This document shows, piece by piece, positions 35,092-44,210 of a stretch of 64,000 nt of DNA. The notes under the pieces were generated by a model that worked only from the letters and a program-made list of their open reading frames with translations, made no database searches and was not told where the DNA came from. Origin of the DNA: Cytobacillus oceanisediminis. GTDB taxonomy: Bacteria > Bacillota > Bacilli > Bacillales > Cytobacillaceae. The translations under genes and the position numbers were made by a program. The stretch lies in contig NZ_SOEE01000014.1 of assembly GCF_004366035.1 (NCBI RefSeq), forward strand, positions 1 through 64,000, in the 5' to 3' direction. Within the stretch, counting starts at the first letter, position 1. Each line of letters starts with the position of its first letter.

Positions 35092-35663
35092 TCCGGTTCT
35101 CCTTTCATTTGTATAGGGATGCCAGCTTCAACAAGATAGGCTTCATCAGCCATATCTACTATATTCGTGTGAAGCATCCCAAGTATTTTTGAATAGGTAA
35201 TCACCAGTTCATTTTTGCCAATCGGCTCATTCAAGACTTCGTTGCTGACAACGATCAAGGCCCTGCATTTATTGCGGATTTCAGTGATGGCCCTGAGAAT
35301 ATCAGATGACAGATTTTCCTGGAATTCTCTGTTCCGCCAAACGTCCTCCGCTCTAAAAAGTTCATTATTCAAGAGAGTGGTCAAACAATCGAAAAGAATA
35401 ATATCCTGATTATTAAAGTTTTCCGAGATCTCTTCCAGTGCGGATGGCTTCTCCCAGGTTGTCCAGTTCAAACCGCTCTTTTCCCGGTCATCCTGGTGCC
35501 TCTGAATCCGTGCCTCCATCTCGGGATCGTATGCTTTTCCTGCAGCAACATAATGAAGCTTTCCTTCCGTCTTTATTGCCAGCCCGGCAGCAGCCCTCTC
35601 TGCATAGGAGCTTTTTCCGCTCCGCACTCCACCTGAGATAAAAATCAGCGATCCTTCCGCCAT
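35088..35663 (-). CDS. cobU: Adenosylcobinamide kinase/guanylyltransferase CobU
   Basis: A 191-residue full-length CobU: P-loop FISGGVRSGKSSYAE, the guanylylation-site helix ARIQRHQDDREKSG with the key histidine, and DCLTTLLNNELF and VVSNEV. It phosphorylates adenosylcobinamide and then transfers GMP to it, giving the CobS substrate. Overlaps cobQ (4 bases) and cobD (19 bases). Confidence 0.95.
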   Translation of the reverse strand: MAEGSLIFISGGVRSGKSSYAERAAAGLAIKTEGKLHYVAAGKAYDPEMEARIQRHQDDREKSGLNWTTWEKPSALEEISENFNNQDIILFDCLTTLLNNELFRAEDVWRNREFQENLSSDILRAITEIRNKCRALIVVSNEVLNEPIGKNELVITYSKILGMLHTNIVDMADEAYLVEAGIPIQMKGEPE

Positions 35664-36721
35664 TCCAGCATCGCCTCCATCAGCACATCGTTGTCCTTCG
35701 GCCCTTTAATCGCAAAGCGCAGCCACTTTCCTTCCAGGCCAGGGAAATTCATTGTGTGCCTCGGGATAATTCCTTTCTCAAGCAAAAATCGAAAAAGAGG
35801 CAGCTGCACATCAACGCTTGGATCTCTCAACAAATAGAAATTAACCGAAGAAGGAGAAACCTCAAAATCCGATTGCCGATAAAATTGAACCAGCCTCTCT
35901 CTCTCATGCCGGATCAACTTCTTTGTCAGTCTGACATGCTCTTTGCTGTCCAGACACCATTCTCCTGCTTTTAAGGCAAGGGCATTCACGCTCCAGTGGG
36001 GTTTCAGAGCAGCCGCTCTTTCGATTAACCTCTCACTTGCCAGCATGTATCCAAGGCGCAGGCCCGGTATCGAATACATCTTTGTCATGGAGCGCAGCAC
36101 CACAACATTCGAATCCTTTCCTATGAAAGGAACGGTCGATTGATAGTCGCAGGCAAAATCATAAAAAGCTTCATCCATAATAAGCAGGCAGCTATGGAAA
36201 TGACACTTCTCAACCAATTCCTTCACAATGGAAGATGGGTAAAAAATACCTGTCGGGTTATTTGGGTTGCAGAAGAAAACAGCATCGGCTACTTTTAGCT
36301 TTTCAGATAGCGCTTCCATATTGAATTCCCAGTCTCCAGGCTCCAGCTGATGATAAGAGACTGTACAATGATTAACTCGGCAGGCCTCTTCATATTCCGA
36401 AAAAGCCGGCTGAATAATCAGCACCCTTTTTCCGGCTATCATCCGGCCAATCAGGGTGATTAGCTCGGCGCCTCCATTTCCCACCAGAATCTGTGTTTCT
36501 TTTATTCCCTCTGCAGCCGCCAATTTGCTTTTTAATAGAGAAGAATGGGGATCCGGATAATCGCTAATAAATTGGAACAGGTTTCCCCATCTTTCTTTTA
36601 ATTCGCGGGGAGGACCAAGGGGATTGATATTGGCACTGAAATCAATTCGCTCCTCAGGCATTGGTATATCGATCGATTCATACAAATATTGCGGGTTAGA
36701 TCCATGTGAAGGCCAATTCAA
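35645..36721 (-). CDS. cobD: L-threonine-O-3-phosphate decarboxylase CobD
   Basis: A 358-residue fold-type I PLP enzyme related to histidinol-phosphate aminotransferase. The PLP lysine is in VLRSMTKMYSIPGLRLGYML; FSANINPLGPP and FCNPNNPTGIF are family motifs. It makes (R)-1-amino-2-propanol O-2-phosphate, the linker CbiB attaches to cobyric acid. Overlaps cbiB by 26 bases. The supply of threonine phosphate (PduX) is not encoded in the window. Confidence 0.92.
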   Translation of the reverse strand: MNWPSHGSNPQYLYESIDIPMPEERIDFSANINPLGPPRELKERWGNLFQFISDYPDPHSSLLKSKLAAAEGIKETQILVGNGGAELITLIGRMIAGKRVLIIQPAFSEYEEACRVNHCTVSYHQLEPGDWEFNMEALSEKLKVADAVFFCNPNNPTGIFYPSSIVKELVEKCHFHSCLLIMDEAFYDFACDYQSTVPFIGKDSNVVVLRSMTKMYSIPGLRLGYMLASERLIERAAALKPHWSVNALALKAGEWCLDSKEHVRLTKKLIRHERERLVQFYRQSDFEVSPSSVNFYLLRDPSVDVQLPLFRFLLEKGIIPRHTMNFPGLEGKWLRFAIKGPKDNDVLMEAMLEWRKDR

Positions 36722-37661
36722 GGAACATCCCTCCTGTCCATAATAAAAGCAAGAATAAGAAAACCGTCTTGTTCATGATCGAAATGCTTTTTATGATATG
36801 TTCTTTTTCAAGTAGCACCATTGGCATTCCCATCGTTGCACGGTTTGAGATTACACCCTTATAAAAATTGATTCCTCCCAGCTGAACGCCCAGAAGGGCT
36901 GCAACAGCTGCTTCGCCCCAGCCGCTATTTGGGCTCGGGTGCTTTGGTGCATCTCTTAAAAGGATTCCCCATGCTTTTCCATATGGAGAATGCTCCGGCT
37001 TTTGTGTAAGCATGATGCAAACCGATGTCAGCCGGCTCGGGATCCAGTTCGCGATATCATCCACTCTGGCAGATGCCCACCCAAAATCTATATACCTTTC
37101 ACTTCTATGGCCGACCATCGAATCGCATGTATTAATGGCCCTGTAGATAAGGGCCATTGGAGCACCGCCAATCATGGCCCAAAATAATGGAGCTGTAATG
37201 CCATCACTGGTGTTTTCAGCCACTGTCTCAACAGCAGCCCTGACAATACCTGGTTCATCCAATCGATCTGTGTCCCTGCCGACAATGTATGAAAGCTTTA
37301 ATCTTGCTTCTTCCATATCTCCTGCTGCCAGAGGCTCATAGACCTCCAGTGCTGCATCTTTTAAACTCTTTTGTGCAATGGCTGTGAAGATTAGAATGCC
37401 CTCTGCCAGAATACCGGCAATCGGGTGAATTTCATAGAAGAGCCATATGATTAAAAAAGTTATACCTCCTGCTGCCATCAGGACTATAAATAGCATGATA
37501 ATCCCTTTTAATTTTCTATAGCGGCCTTTATTAAGAACTTGTTCAAGTTTATGTATCAGAGCACCCATCCATCTGACCGGATGCGGCCAGTTTGGCGGGT
37601 CCCCTATCACTTTATCTATTATGCAGGCAAAGGTTAGAGCGATCAGGTGGTATAAAATCAT
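36696..37661 (-). CDS. cbiB: Adenosylcobinamide-phosphate synthase CbiB
   Basis: A 321-residue membrane protein. It joins adenosylcobyric acid to aminopropanol phosphate. Typical motifs: KVIGDPPNWPHPVRWMG at the N-terminus, VAENTSDGITAPLFW in the middle, and RDAPKHPSPNSGWGEAAVAA. It also allows re-use of cobyric acid released by the CbiZ domain encoded just upstream. Overlaps the btuD-cbiZ stop by 4 bases. Confidence 0.96.
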   Translation of the reverse strand: MILYHLIALTFACIIDKVIGDPPNWPHPVRWMGALIHKLEQVLNKGRYRKLKGIIMLFIVLMAAGGITFLIIWLFYEIHPIAGILAEGILIFTAIAQKSLKDAALEVYEPLAAGDMEEARLKLSYIVGRDTDRLDEPGIVRAAVETVAENTSDGITAPLFWAMIGGAPMALIYRAINTCDSMVGHRSERYIDFGWASARVDDIANWIPSRLTSVCIMLTQKPEHSPYGKAWGILLRDAPKHPSPNSGWGEAAVAALLGVQLGGINFYKGVISNRATMGMPMVLLEKEHIIKSISIMNKTVFLFLLLLWTGGMFLELAFTWI

Positions 37662-39130
37662 CTCTTTATCCTTCTTTGCGATTTTTTTATCGCCTCAACA
37701 GTACATTCGTAGACACCTTTTCCGACCACTTTGCCAAGCGGTGTAATCGTACCTGCATACTCAAGGTTTTCTCCCTGCTGTGTGGCCGCAATCATAATAC
37801 TGTCTGTCGATGTTCCGGTCGCTATCGTCCCTGTGACTGCATCCTTTACTTTCTGATCATATAAGGCTCTTGTCTTTGCCTCGGTTGCAGTCATAATGCA
37901 TTGAATAAAGGCTTCCTCTGTCAGATTGCCATTAACGAAAACCCATGTATTGATTGTACCCGGAGTCAGATGATAAGAATGTGCTTCACTTTTCGATGCA
38001 TCAACAGCATTGCCGACACCTGCTGTCACGACCACATACACAGAAAAGGTTCCATCTTCATAAAATTTACTGCTATAATCCTCAACATATACAGCGGTCA
38101 TCATCCCCACGGTTTCACCGGGTTCAAAGCCGATTTCCCGGACAAAATCCGCCATCTCCGCTCTATGATCACTGCAATCATAATTCTTGCTCACATGCCG
38201 GTTTAGAAATATGCGATTCCAGCCGGTACCCGATCCGGTTACACCTGATGACATGGTTTTCAGCGGAAATGGAGAGCGAAGGACAAGTAAGTCTTCCTTT
38301 ACCTCAAGACTGGATCGATCAATTCGTTTCACTGATTGGCTTTCTGCCTGAGAGCGTTGCGGCACCAAAACCATCTGAGGGGCCGGGACTCTTGGATGCG
38401 GAAGCTTCTCAATCTTCGTCCTATAGACCTCACGTATTCGGCCTTCTTTTAAGACCTCATTGGGAACGTGGTTAATATTGACTTCGCCATTCTCCAGCAG
38501 TAATAGGCGATCACAGTACAGGCCGGCCAAATTCAAATCATGAAAAATGGAAATGACCGTCAGCCCGCAGTCTTTTGACCATACAGAAAGGAGATCAAGC
38601 AATTCTTTTTGATAGGATAAGTCAAGATGGTTAGTCGGCTCATCCAGCAATAATATTTCCGGCTCCTGGGCAAGGGCCTGGGCTAAAAACACCCTTTGTC
38701 TTTCGCCTCCGGATAATTGCTGAATATCATAATCCTGAAAATGGGAAATGCCTGTCTGCTCCATGACGCGATTGACCGCTTCTTCATCTTTGCTGGACCA
38801 GCTCTGGAACCACCCCTTTTGATGGGCATATCGGCCAAGGGAAACCGTTTCCTTTACGGTGTAAGAAAAGGCCTGAGAGGAGTGCTGCGGCAGAACAGCA
38901 ATAATTTTTGCAAGCTCTTTCGGTGTATACTGTGAAAGGTTCTTTCCTTTGATCAGTATATCTCCTGACTTATGAGGCAGAATGCCGCTCAGCATCTTCA
39001 GAATCGTGGTCTTGCCGCTTCCATTCGGCCCCAATATTCCGAAGAGCTCCCCTTTTTCCACTTCAAAGCTGATATTTTTCACAACCGGTGCACCGGCATA
39101 TCCGCCAGTAACTTGCTGAACGCTTAGCAT
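37658..39130 (-). CDS. BtuD-CbiZ fusion: corrinoid ABC ATPase + adenosylcobinamide amidohydrolase
   Basis: 490 residues, two domains. Residues 1-255 are an ABC ATPase: Walker A GPNGSGKTT, Q-loop LPQHSSQAF, signature LSGGERQR, Walker B EILLLDEPTNHLD. Residues about 270-490 are CbiZ, which cuts the aminopropanol arm from adenosylcobinamide to give adenosylcobyric acid: MSSGVTGSGTGWNRIFLNRH, VVVTAGVGNAVDASK, GTINTWVFVNGNLTEEAF and GTSTDS are seen. The fusion couples import energy to remodelling of foreign corrinoids. CbiZ is often found next to or fused to importer subunits. Confidence 0.93.
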   Translation of the reverse strand: MLSVQQVTGGYAGAPVVKNISFEVEKGELFGILGPNGSGKTTILKMLSGILPHKSGDILIKGKNLSQYTPKELAKIIAVLPQHSSQAFSYTVKETVSLGRYAHQKGWFQSWSSKDEEAVNRVMEQTGISHFQDYDIQQLSGGERQRVFLAQALAQEPEILLLDEPTNHLDLSYQKELLDLLSVWSKDCGLTVISIFHDLNLAGLYCDRLLLLENGEVNINHVPNEVLKEGRIREVYRTKIEKLPHPRVPAPQMVLVPQRSQAESQSVKRIDRSSLEVKEDLLVLRSPFPLKTMSSGVTGSGTGWNRIFLNRHVSKNYDCSDHRAEMADFVREIGFEPGETVGMMTAVYVEDYSSKFYEDGTFSVYVVVTAGVGNAVDASKSEAHSYHLTPGTINTWVFVNGNLTEEAFIQCIMTATEAKTRALYDQKVKDAVTGTIATGTSTDSIMIAATQQGENLEYAGTITPLGKVVGKGVYECTVEAIKKSQRRIKR

Positions 39131-39154
39131 GATTAACCACTTCTTTCTGAACTA

Positions 39155-39270
39155 AGATACGCCTTCGGAACAAGTAAAAACCGCTTGTTCCTGCAAACAA
39201 AACCCAAGGAAGTTTCCCCCTGGGCGCCCCCTTTGAATGGGTGGACGCCTGCGCTGGACAGTTATCGAAG
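39155..39270. repeat. Interspersed repeat, partial copy inside the cobalamin operon
   Basis: The 141-base gap between btuC and btuD-cbiZ contains an end motif CTGCGCTGGACAGTT followed by GAAGTTCAAAG, also seen after the 57137-57338 copy (GCTAGGCAGTT, then AAAGTTCAAAG). Internally an inverted CCGCTTGTTCC/GGAACAAG stem is present (39160s-39190s). It is the only sizeable gap in an operon of otherwise overlapping genes. Confidence 0.5.
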
Positions 39271-39271
39271 T

Positions 39272-40324
39272 TCAAAGTTTATTCTTTCTTTTAATTAAAA
39301 TAATGGCAAACGCAGGTGCACCGATTATCGCTGTAATCACACCGATTGGAAGCTCTGTAGGTGCAATGATCGTCCGTGAAACCAGATCGGCAATAATAAG
39401 AAAGCCTGCACCCATCAGAATGGATAGCGGCAATAAATGCCTATGATCCGGTCCCCATAACAGCCTGGTCAGATGAGGGATCACAAGGCCGACAAATCCT
39501 ATCGTTCCAGATACAGCTACAGCCGCACCAGTCAAGATGGAGCCAGCTATCAGGACCATCATCTTTCTCTTCTGAACGTCCACCCCTATATGCTGGGCCT
39601 TTTCTTCTCCGAAGCTCATGGCATTAAGCTCTTTGCTGTTCACTAAAAGAAGGATGGCACCCAGTACAAAAAACGGAATGATAATTTTAATATACGCCCA
39701 GCCTCTCATGGATACACTGCCAAGAAGCCAGCCAATAATCTGTCTTAGCTCCTCTCCAGTAAGGGCAATCATCAGAGAAATTAGAGCGCCAAGAAAAGAA
39801 CTGAAGATAATGCCTGTTAAAATAATCGTTTCCACTTTCATGGATCTTTCAATTTTCCTGGCAAATAGCAAGACGGCAAAAATGGTTAAAAAGGAAAATA
39901 AAATGCTGAATAACGGCAGTGTAAACATTCCTGCAAACGGAATGGATAATCCTAAGAACAATGTTAAAACAGCACCGAGTGAAGCCCCGGACGAAACCCC
40001 AATTGTATATGGATCTGCCAGCGGATTTCTTAATAAACCTTGAAAGGCGGCTCCCGCAATTGCAAGAGACGCCCCTACTAAGCCAGCCAGCAATACGCGA
40101 GGCAGGCGAATATTCATAATGATATTTGAATGCATAGCATCCGTGTTTTCCAATGAAATAAAAGGAAATAGCTCAGCGCTTATTACTCTGATAATCGTCA
40201 TGGGGTGAACAGACACTGTTCCAATTGAAATCCCCATCAGAATGGCAAAAAGCAGGAAAGCCGCTGCTGTTATATAAGCTAAAAATTTATTATTTAAATA
40301 CGTCCGGATATACTGCTTTTGCAA
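39272..40324 (-). CDS. btuC: Corrinoid ABC transporter permease BtuC
   Basis: A FecCD-type permease of about 350 residues and ten TM helices. LAGLVGASLAIAGAAFQGLL and NPLADPYTIGVSSGASLGAV are the family signatures, and VGLVIPHLTRLLWGPDHR near the C-terminus is the ATPase-coupling loop. I choose the TTG at 40322-40324 (upstream GGAG, 9 bases); the frame is open to 40342. Either start lies inside the 3' end of btuF, so the two genes are translationally coupled. Confidence 0.92.
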   Translation of the reverse strand: MQKQYIRTYLNNKFLAYITAAAFLLFAILMGISIGTVSVHPMTIIRVISAELFPFISLENTDAMHSNIIMNIRLPRVLLAGLVGASLAIAGAAFQGLLRNPLADPYTIGVSSGASLGAVLTLFLGLSIPFAGMFTLPLFSILFSFLTIFAVLLFARKIERSMKVETIILTGIIFSSFLGALISLMIALTGEELRQIIGWLLGSVSMRGWAYIKIIIPFFVLGAILLLVNSKELNAMSFGEEKAQHIGVDVQKRKMMVLIAGSILTGAAVAVSGTIGFVGLVIPHLTRLLWGPDHRHLLPLSILMGAGFLIIADLVSRTIIAPTELPIGVITAIIGAPAFAIILIKRKNKL

Positions 40325-41264
40325 GTTCCTCGACTCCTTCAATAATACGAGGGCCAGAGCGGGTTACCATATCGGAATCAACATCGGCAACCTGCTTATT
40401 TTTCACTGCGGTTATATCCTGCCAGCCATCCCTGCCCATTACATTGCCGACAGCATCTTCAGTGTAATAGCCATGAGTTGTGATGATTACATCAGGATTC
40501 CTTTCGATAATCGCTTCCGGATCCATTTTTGGCCATCCTTCTTCCGTAATGATATTTTCTGCATTGATGGCACTTAACATTTCGTCCATAAATGTTTCTG
40601 TACCTGCTGTATAGATATCAGGAGCAGGTGAAACTTCCACGAATACCGATTTGCGGTCTTCTTCTTTTATGCCCTGAGCTTTTGTTTTAATTTCCTCGAG
40701 CTTGCTCTTCATATCTGAAACAAGCTGCTCAGCTTTATCTTTCTCTCCCGCTGCGGTTCCAACCATTACAATGGATTCATAAACCTGATCAAAGCTCTTC
40801 GCATCATTGACAACAAGGACGGTCACACCTGCATCTCTTAATTGCTGAAGCCCAGCTTCCGAATTATGTGCGCTTGAAGCGTGAGCAAGGACAAGATCCG
40901 GATTTAAAGAAATAATTTTTTCGACATTGAATTCCATGCCGCCAATCTTTTCTTTTTCTGTGGCTTCGGGCGGGTAGTTATCAAAATCGGAGACTCCGAC
41001 AACTTCTTCTCCAAGTCCCAATTCAAATGCAATTTCGGTGTTGCTTGGAATCATGGACACAATTCTTTCAGGCTTGGAGTCAATGGTGATTTCATTATCA
41101 AGAGCATCCTTTATCGTTACAGGAAAAGCAGCCTCTTCCCCGCCGGCATTCTGCCCTTCCTCAGCCTTTTTCTCTTCTTTAGGCTGTTCAGCACTCCCGC
41201 CGCAGCCTGCAAGCACTCCTGCAGCCAGAAGCATTGTTAATAAAAATGCATACAACTTTCTCAT
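40290..41264 (-). CDS. btuF: Corrinoid-binding lipoprotein BtuF
   Basis: About 324 residues. The signal peptide ends LAAGVLAGC with the lipidated Cys21, followed by a charged linker and a class III periplasmic-binding fold: DNEITIDSKPERIVSMIPSN, VGVSDFDNYPPEA and NPDLVLAHASSAHN. It captures cobinamide/cobalamin outside the membrane for BtuCD. Start ATG 41262-41264 with AGGAGG 10 bases upstream; the longer frame to 41399 is leader sequence. First gene behind the cobalamin riboswitch. Confidence 0.95.
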   Translation of the reverse strand: MRKLYAFLLTMLLAAGVLAGCGGSAEQPKEEKKAEEGQNAGGEEAAFPVTIKDALDNEITIDSKPERIVSMIPSNTEIAFELGLGEEVVGVSDFDNYPPEATEKEKIGGMEFNVEKIISLNPDLVLAHASSAHNSEAGLQQLRDAGVTVLVVNDAKSFDQVYESIVMVGTAAGEKDKAEQLVSDMKSKLEEIKTKAQGIKEEDRKSVFVEVSPAPDIYTAGTETFMDEMLSAINAENIITEEGWPKMDPEAIIERNPDVIITTHGYYTEDAVGNVMGRDGWQDITAVKNKQVADVDSDMVTRSGPRIIEGVEELAKAVYPDVFK

Positions 41265-41455
41265 ACTCAGCAATCCTCCTAGAACTTTCGACAAAATTCG
41301 AGTGGTGTCTAACACCATCTTAAAAAATGTTCTCATAATATTTTTTAGCTTACAAACGAAGCGCGTTGATTTCCGAGGATCAAGTACACTCCGCTGCAAT
41401 CAACTCAGTGGCAGAAACTAAGTTAGCCGCCCATAGACTTTTAGAATCAGCCAAA

Positions 41456-41489
41456 TAAAAAACATCCCCTCGAACGGCAAGGAGATGTT
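41456..41489 (-). terminator. Terminator of the B12 riboswitch expression platform
   Basis: Stem AACATCCCC/GGAGATGTT around the CGAACGGCAA loop, with TTTTTTATTT on the minus strand. It lies between the aptamer and btuF, as expected for transcription attenuation. Confidence 0.8.
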
Positions 41490-41559
41490 GGTATGGTCAT
41501 TTATCAATCAGTGCAAAAGGGATGGCCGGACCAAACACCTCCCTATCCTCGTAGGTTTA

Positions 41560-41750
41560 TGGGTGCTTAAGAATCAGGCAGGTCTCCTGGCTCATGGTCA
41601 ATGCGTTCTGCTCCTTCCCATACATTCCTGTACAGTGGATTTACAGACAGCTTCCATTTACAGTGGCGGGACCGCGCTGGAATTTCACCAGCTTCCCTAT
41701 TAAGTCTTCAAAAGAGCCTGTTTTAAAACCCTTTTGAGAAGACACCTATT
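41560..41750 (-). promoter_or_regulatory. Cobalamin riboswitch (aptamer)
   Basis: The minus strand has the B12 box AGCCAGGAGACCTGCC (41577-41592), the core GGAAGCTGGTGAAATTCCAG, CGCGGTCCCGCCACTGTAA, and a closing helix GGTGTCTT/AAGCACC. It senses adenosylcobalamin and is expected to favour the downstream terminator when B12 is plentiful, shutting off the 14-gene uptake and assembly operon. Several small ORFs cross it and are not genes. Confidence 0.95.
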
Positions 41751-41844
41751 CTATGCGGATATAAAATTTTCTATCTCCGATTATACACCATCACATAGAA
41801 AAAGTAAGAGAAATTTGCTGAATGTTGTAAAAAAGTTCAGAATT

Positions 41845-42621
41845 CTAACGCGAGTATATTTTCCATTCCCTTGTTTTCTTATCAAACACAACCTTCGCCT
41901 CACATGGCTCTTTTACAATGGCTTCATACTCATCATACATATCATCCATATTCGCAAAGTCACCAATAATCCAAATAGGAATTTCTATCCGGACCCGATT
42001 CTGTTCGATATCCTTAATGGAAAGGACCGCTCCTTCTTTCATAAGAGCTTTTAAGGAAAGCAGGACATCTCTGGTGATTGGAGGATACGTCTTTTTCTTT
42101 TTTATGCCAAGGAGCGTTTTTTCGACTTTCATCTGTCCCATTTTACCGGGGATTACTTCCCCAAGCATGCGGTAAAAATCGTTCAGATCGCGATAATATG
42201 TGCGGTTAAACCAGCCATCATCATGGGCAAGGTACACATAGCGATTGCTCAGATAATTGTAAAAAGGCGGCTTAAGATGTTCCTTGACATGGCCGAGATA
42301 AAGGAGCTCAGCAATTGTCTGGCCGGGAAGCTCATTCACCGCTTCCTCTTCCTCGAAATCAATCCAGCAAAAATCGCCATAGCCATATACATCATCCTCA
42401 ACCAGCCTGCCCAGCTTGTCCCTTGACACATAATCAAACATCGTGTGGGTATTAAAGTCCCCATGCTCAAAACGATGCTTTAACAAAAGCAGATTATTAA
42501 TAGAATCTGAGAGAGTATGGGCAAACTCTGCAAACTCAATTCCATAAGTCATCACATACTGATCCTGTTCATTAAGATGGATGTAGATGAGATCACGAAT
42601 AGCATGATTCCTTCTTTTCAA
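41845..42621 (-). CDS. Conserved hypothetical protein, 258 aa
   Basis: I do not recognise the family. The protein is soluble, acidic in the first half (WIDFEEEEAVNELPGQ) and has aromatic-rich segments (YNYLSNRYVYLAHDDGWFNR, TYYRDLNDFYRML). A basic patch GIKKKKTYPP lies in the middle and no signal peptide or TM helix is seen. The TTG start at 42619-42621 has GGAGG 8 bases upstream; the track of open frame to 42699 has none. It stands alone between the B12 riboswitch and rodA and reads away from rodA. Confidence 0.8.
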   Translation of the reverse strand: MKRRNHAIRDLIYIHLNEQDQYVMTYGIEFAEFAHTLSDSINNLLLLKHRFEHGDFNTHTMFDYVSRDKLGRLVEDDVYGYGDFCWIDFEEEEAVNELPGQTIAELLYLGHVKEHLKPPFYNYLSNRYVYLAHDDGWFNRTYYRDLNDFYRMLGEVIPGKMGQMKVEKTLLGIKKKKTYPPITRDVLLSLKALMKEGAVLSIKDIEQNRVRIEIPIWIIGDFANMDDMYDEYEAIVKEPCEAKVVFDKKTREWKIYSR

Positions 42622-42985
42622 TGGCGAAACCTCCGAACCGTTACCCAAAGTGGTGTTTTCAAAGAAAAGCACTGGGCTAGACAGATAAGAATAGCGCAAG
42701 CGCCTTCACAAATTAGTAAAAAGACAGCTTCTTTTGAAACTGCCTGTTAAATATCCAGTATTTTATTCTCTTATTGTAGCAAAAATAGCTGAAAATATCT
42801 TGCCGATGAGAAAAAATTTTAAATTGCATCATTCCCGGATTTTTTGAAAATACAGGAAACCATCATGCTGATTCATTCGTCTAACTACATGCAGAGAAAA
42901 AATGTAATCTGTTCTCCATTGTAAGGGTTATTTTTCTTTGTTAGGATAAAAATGTAAAAAAGGTAAAGAAACCAGGTGTATACAA
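42622..42985. other. Divergent intergenic region, hypothetical / rodA
   Basis: 364 AT-rich bases. Near 42667-42706 there is GCACTGGGCTAGACAG followed by AGCGCAAGCGCC, which resemble the end and start motifs of the interspersed repeat family and may be a remnant. TACAAT near 42772 (minus) is a possible -10 for the hypothetical gene. No further structure recognised. Confidence 0.45.
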
Positions 42986-44170
42986 ATGAACAAGAATAAT
43001 AGATTCTCAGACCGATTCGATTGGACGTTATGCTTTCTTCTGCTGCTATTTTTCCTCATCAGCTGCATCGCTATTTACAGCGGACAATCCTCCAATCAAT
43101 ATGAAGGGAATTTTGTCGTCTCACAAATAAAAAATTATGTTGTCGGAGCTATCATTGTGGCAATTGTCATGTATTTTGACAGCGAGCAAATCAGAAGGCT
43201 TACTTGGCCGCTGTACGGTTTAGGCATCCTATTGCTTGTCGGGTTATTCATTGCACCGGATAGCATTGCACCAGAGCGCAAAGGGGCTACATTGTGGTAT
43301 ATCATTCCTGGACTTGGTTCTGTGCAGCCTTCTGAGTTTGTTAAGGTATTCCTTATCATTGCCCTCAGCAAAATCATCGCTGACCACCATCTGAAATTTC
43401 AGGCAAAGACCGCAGGCACGGACTTTTTCCTTCTAATCAAATTAGGGGCAGCCACATTGCCCCCATTAGGATTGATTATTATTGAAGACCTGGGTACCGC
43501 CCTTGTCATCATCGCCATATTAACAGGAATCATCCTGGTTTCCGGAATCACCTGGAAAATCCTTGTTCCGATTTATGGGATCCTGGGCGCCTTTGCAGGA
43601 ACCGTTCTATATCTGGTCATCATAGCACCGGAGATTTTGGAGAAGTACCTTGGGATAGACCCCTATCAGTTCAGCAGAATTTATTCCTGGCTTGACCCGG
43701 TTAATCACAAGCAGGGAGCAGGAATGCAGCTGTACAACTCCATGCTCGCAATCGGCTCAGGATTAATATCCGGTAAAGGGTTTACTGACAGACAGGTGTA
43801 TGTGCCTGATGCCCATACTGATTTTATTTTTAGTGTCATTGGCGAGGAGTACGGCTTCTTTGGTGCCAGTGTAGTAATCAGCCTTTTCTTTCTGCTCATC
43901 TATCACTTAACTAAAACCGGCTTGGAGACGACCGACCCTTTTAATACCTATATTTGCGTCGGGGTCATCAGTATGATCACGTTCCATGTATTTCAAAATA
44001 TCGGTATGACTATTCAGGTACTGCCAATCACCGGCATTCCGCTTCCGTTTATCAGCTACGGCGGAAGCTCGCTTATGGGAAACATGATGGCGATGGGACT
44101 GATTTTCAGCATTCGCTACCATCATAGAACTTATATGTTTTCAACAGATTCAAATTATGTTGCAAAATAA
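42986..44170 (+). CDS. RodA/FtsW-type SEDS peptidoglycan polymerase
   Basis: 394 residues, about ten TM helices. Family signatures are GSVQPSEFVKVFLIIALSK, EEYGFFGASVVISLF and the C-terminal VLPITGIPLPFISYGGSSL. SEDS proteins polymerise lipid II into glycan strands together with a class B penicillin-binding protein. The sequence looks more like RodA paralogs than FtsW, but the group (RodA, FtsW or a sporulation paralog) cannot be fixed here. Single gene; AGGTG precedes the ATG. Confidence 0.9.
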   Translation: MNKNNRFSDRFDWTLCFLLLLFFLISCIAIYSGQSSNQYEGNFVVSQIKNYVVGAIIVAIVMYFDSEQIRRLTWPLYGLGILLLVGLFIAPDSIAPERKGATLWYIIPGLGSVQPSEFVKVFLIIALSKIIADHHLKFQAKTAGTDFFLLIKLGAATLPPLGLIIIEDLGTALVIIAILTGIILVSGITWKILVPIYGILGAFAGTVLYLVIIAPEILEKYLGIDPYQFSRIYSWLDPVNHKQGAGMQLYNSMLAIGSGLISGKGFTDRQVYVPDAHTDFIFSVIGEEYGFFGASVVISLFFLLIYHLTKTGLETTDPFNTYICVGVISMITFHVFQNIGMTIQVLPITGIPLPFISYGGSSLMGNMMAMGLIFSIRYHHRTYMFSTDSNYVAK

Positions 44171-44187
44171 TTCCAACAGCGTATAAT
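44160..44187 (+). promoter_or_regulatory. Sigma-A promoter of argS
   Basis: TTGCAA (44160-44165), 16 bases, TATAAT (44182-44187). The -35 box lies in the last codons of the rodA-like gene. Transcription would start near 44194, just before the T-box. Confidence 0.7.
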
Positions 44188-44210
44188 AACATTAATATAT
44201 TTAGTGTCTA

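Noticed and set aside
41485-42054. Two plus-strand frames over the riboswitch and the hypothetical gene
   Set aside because: Antisense to the cobalamin aptamer and to a well-supported gene; no ribosome sites.
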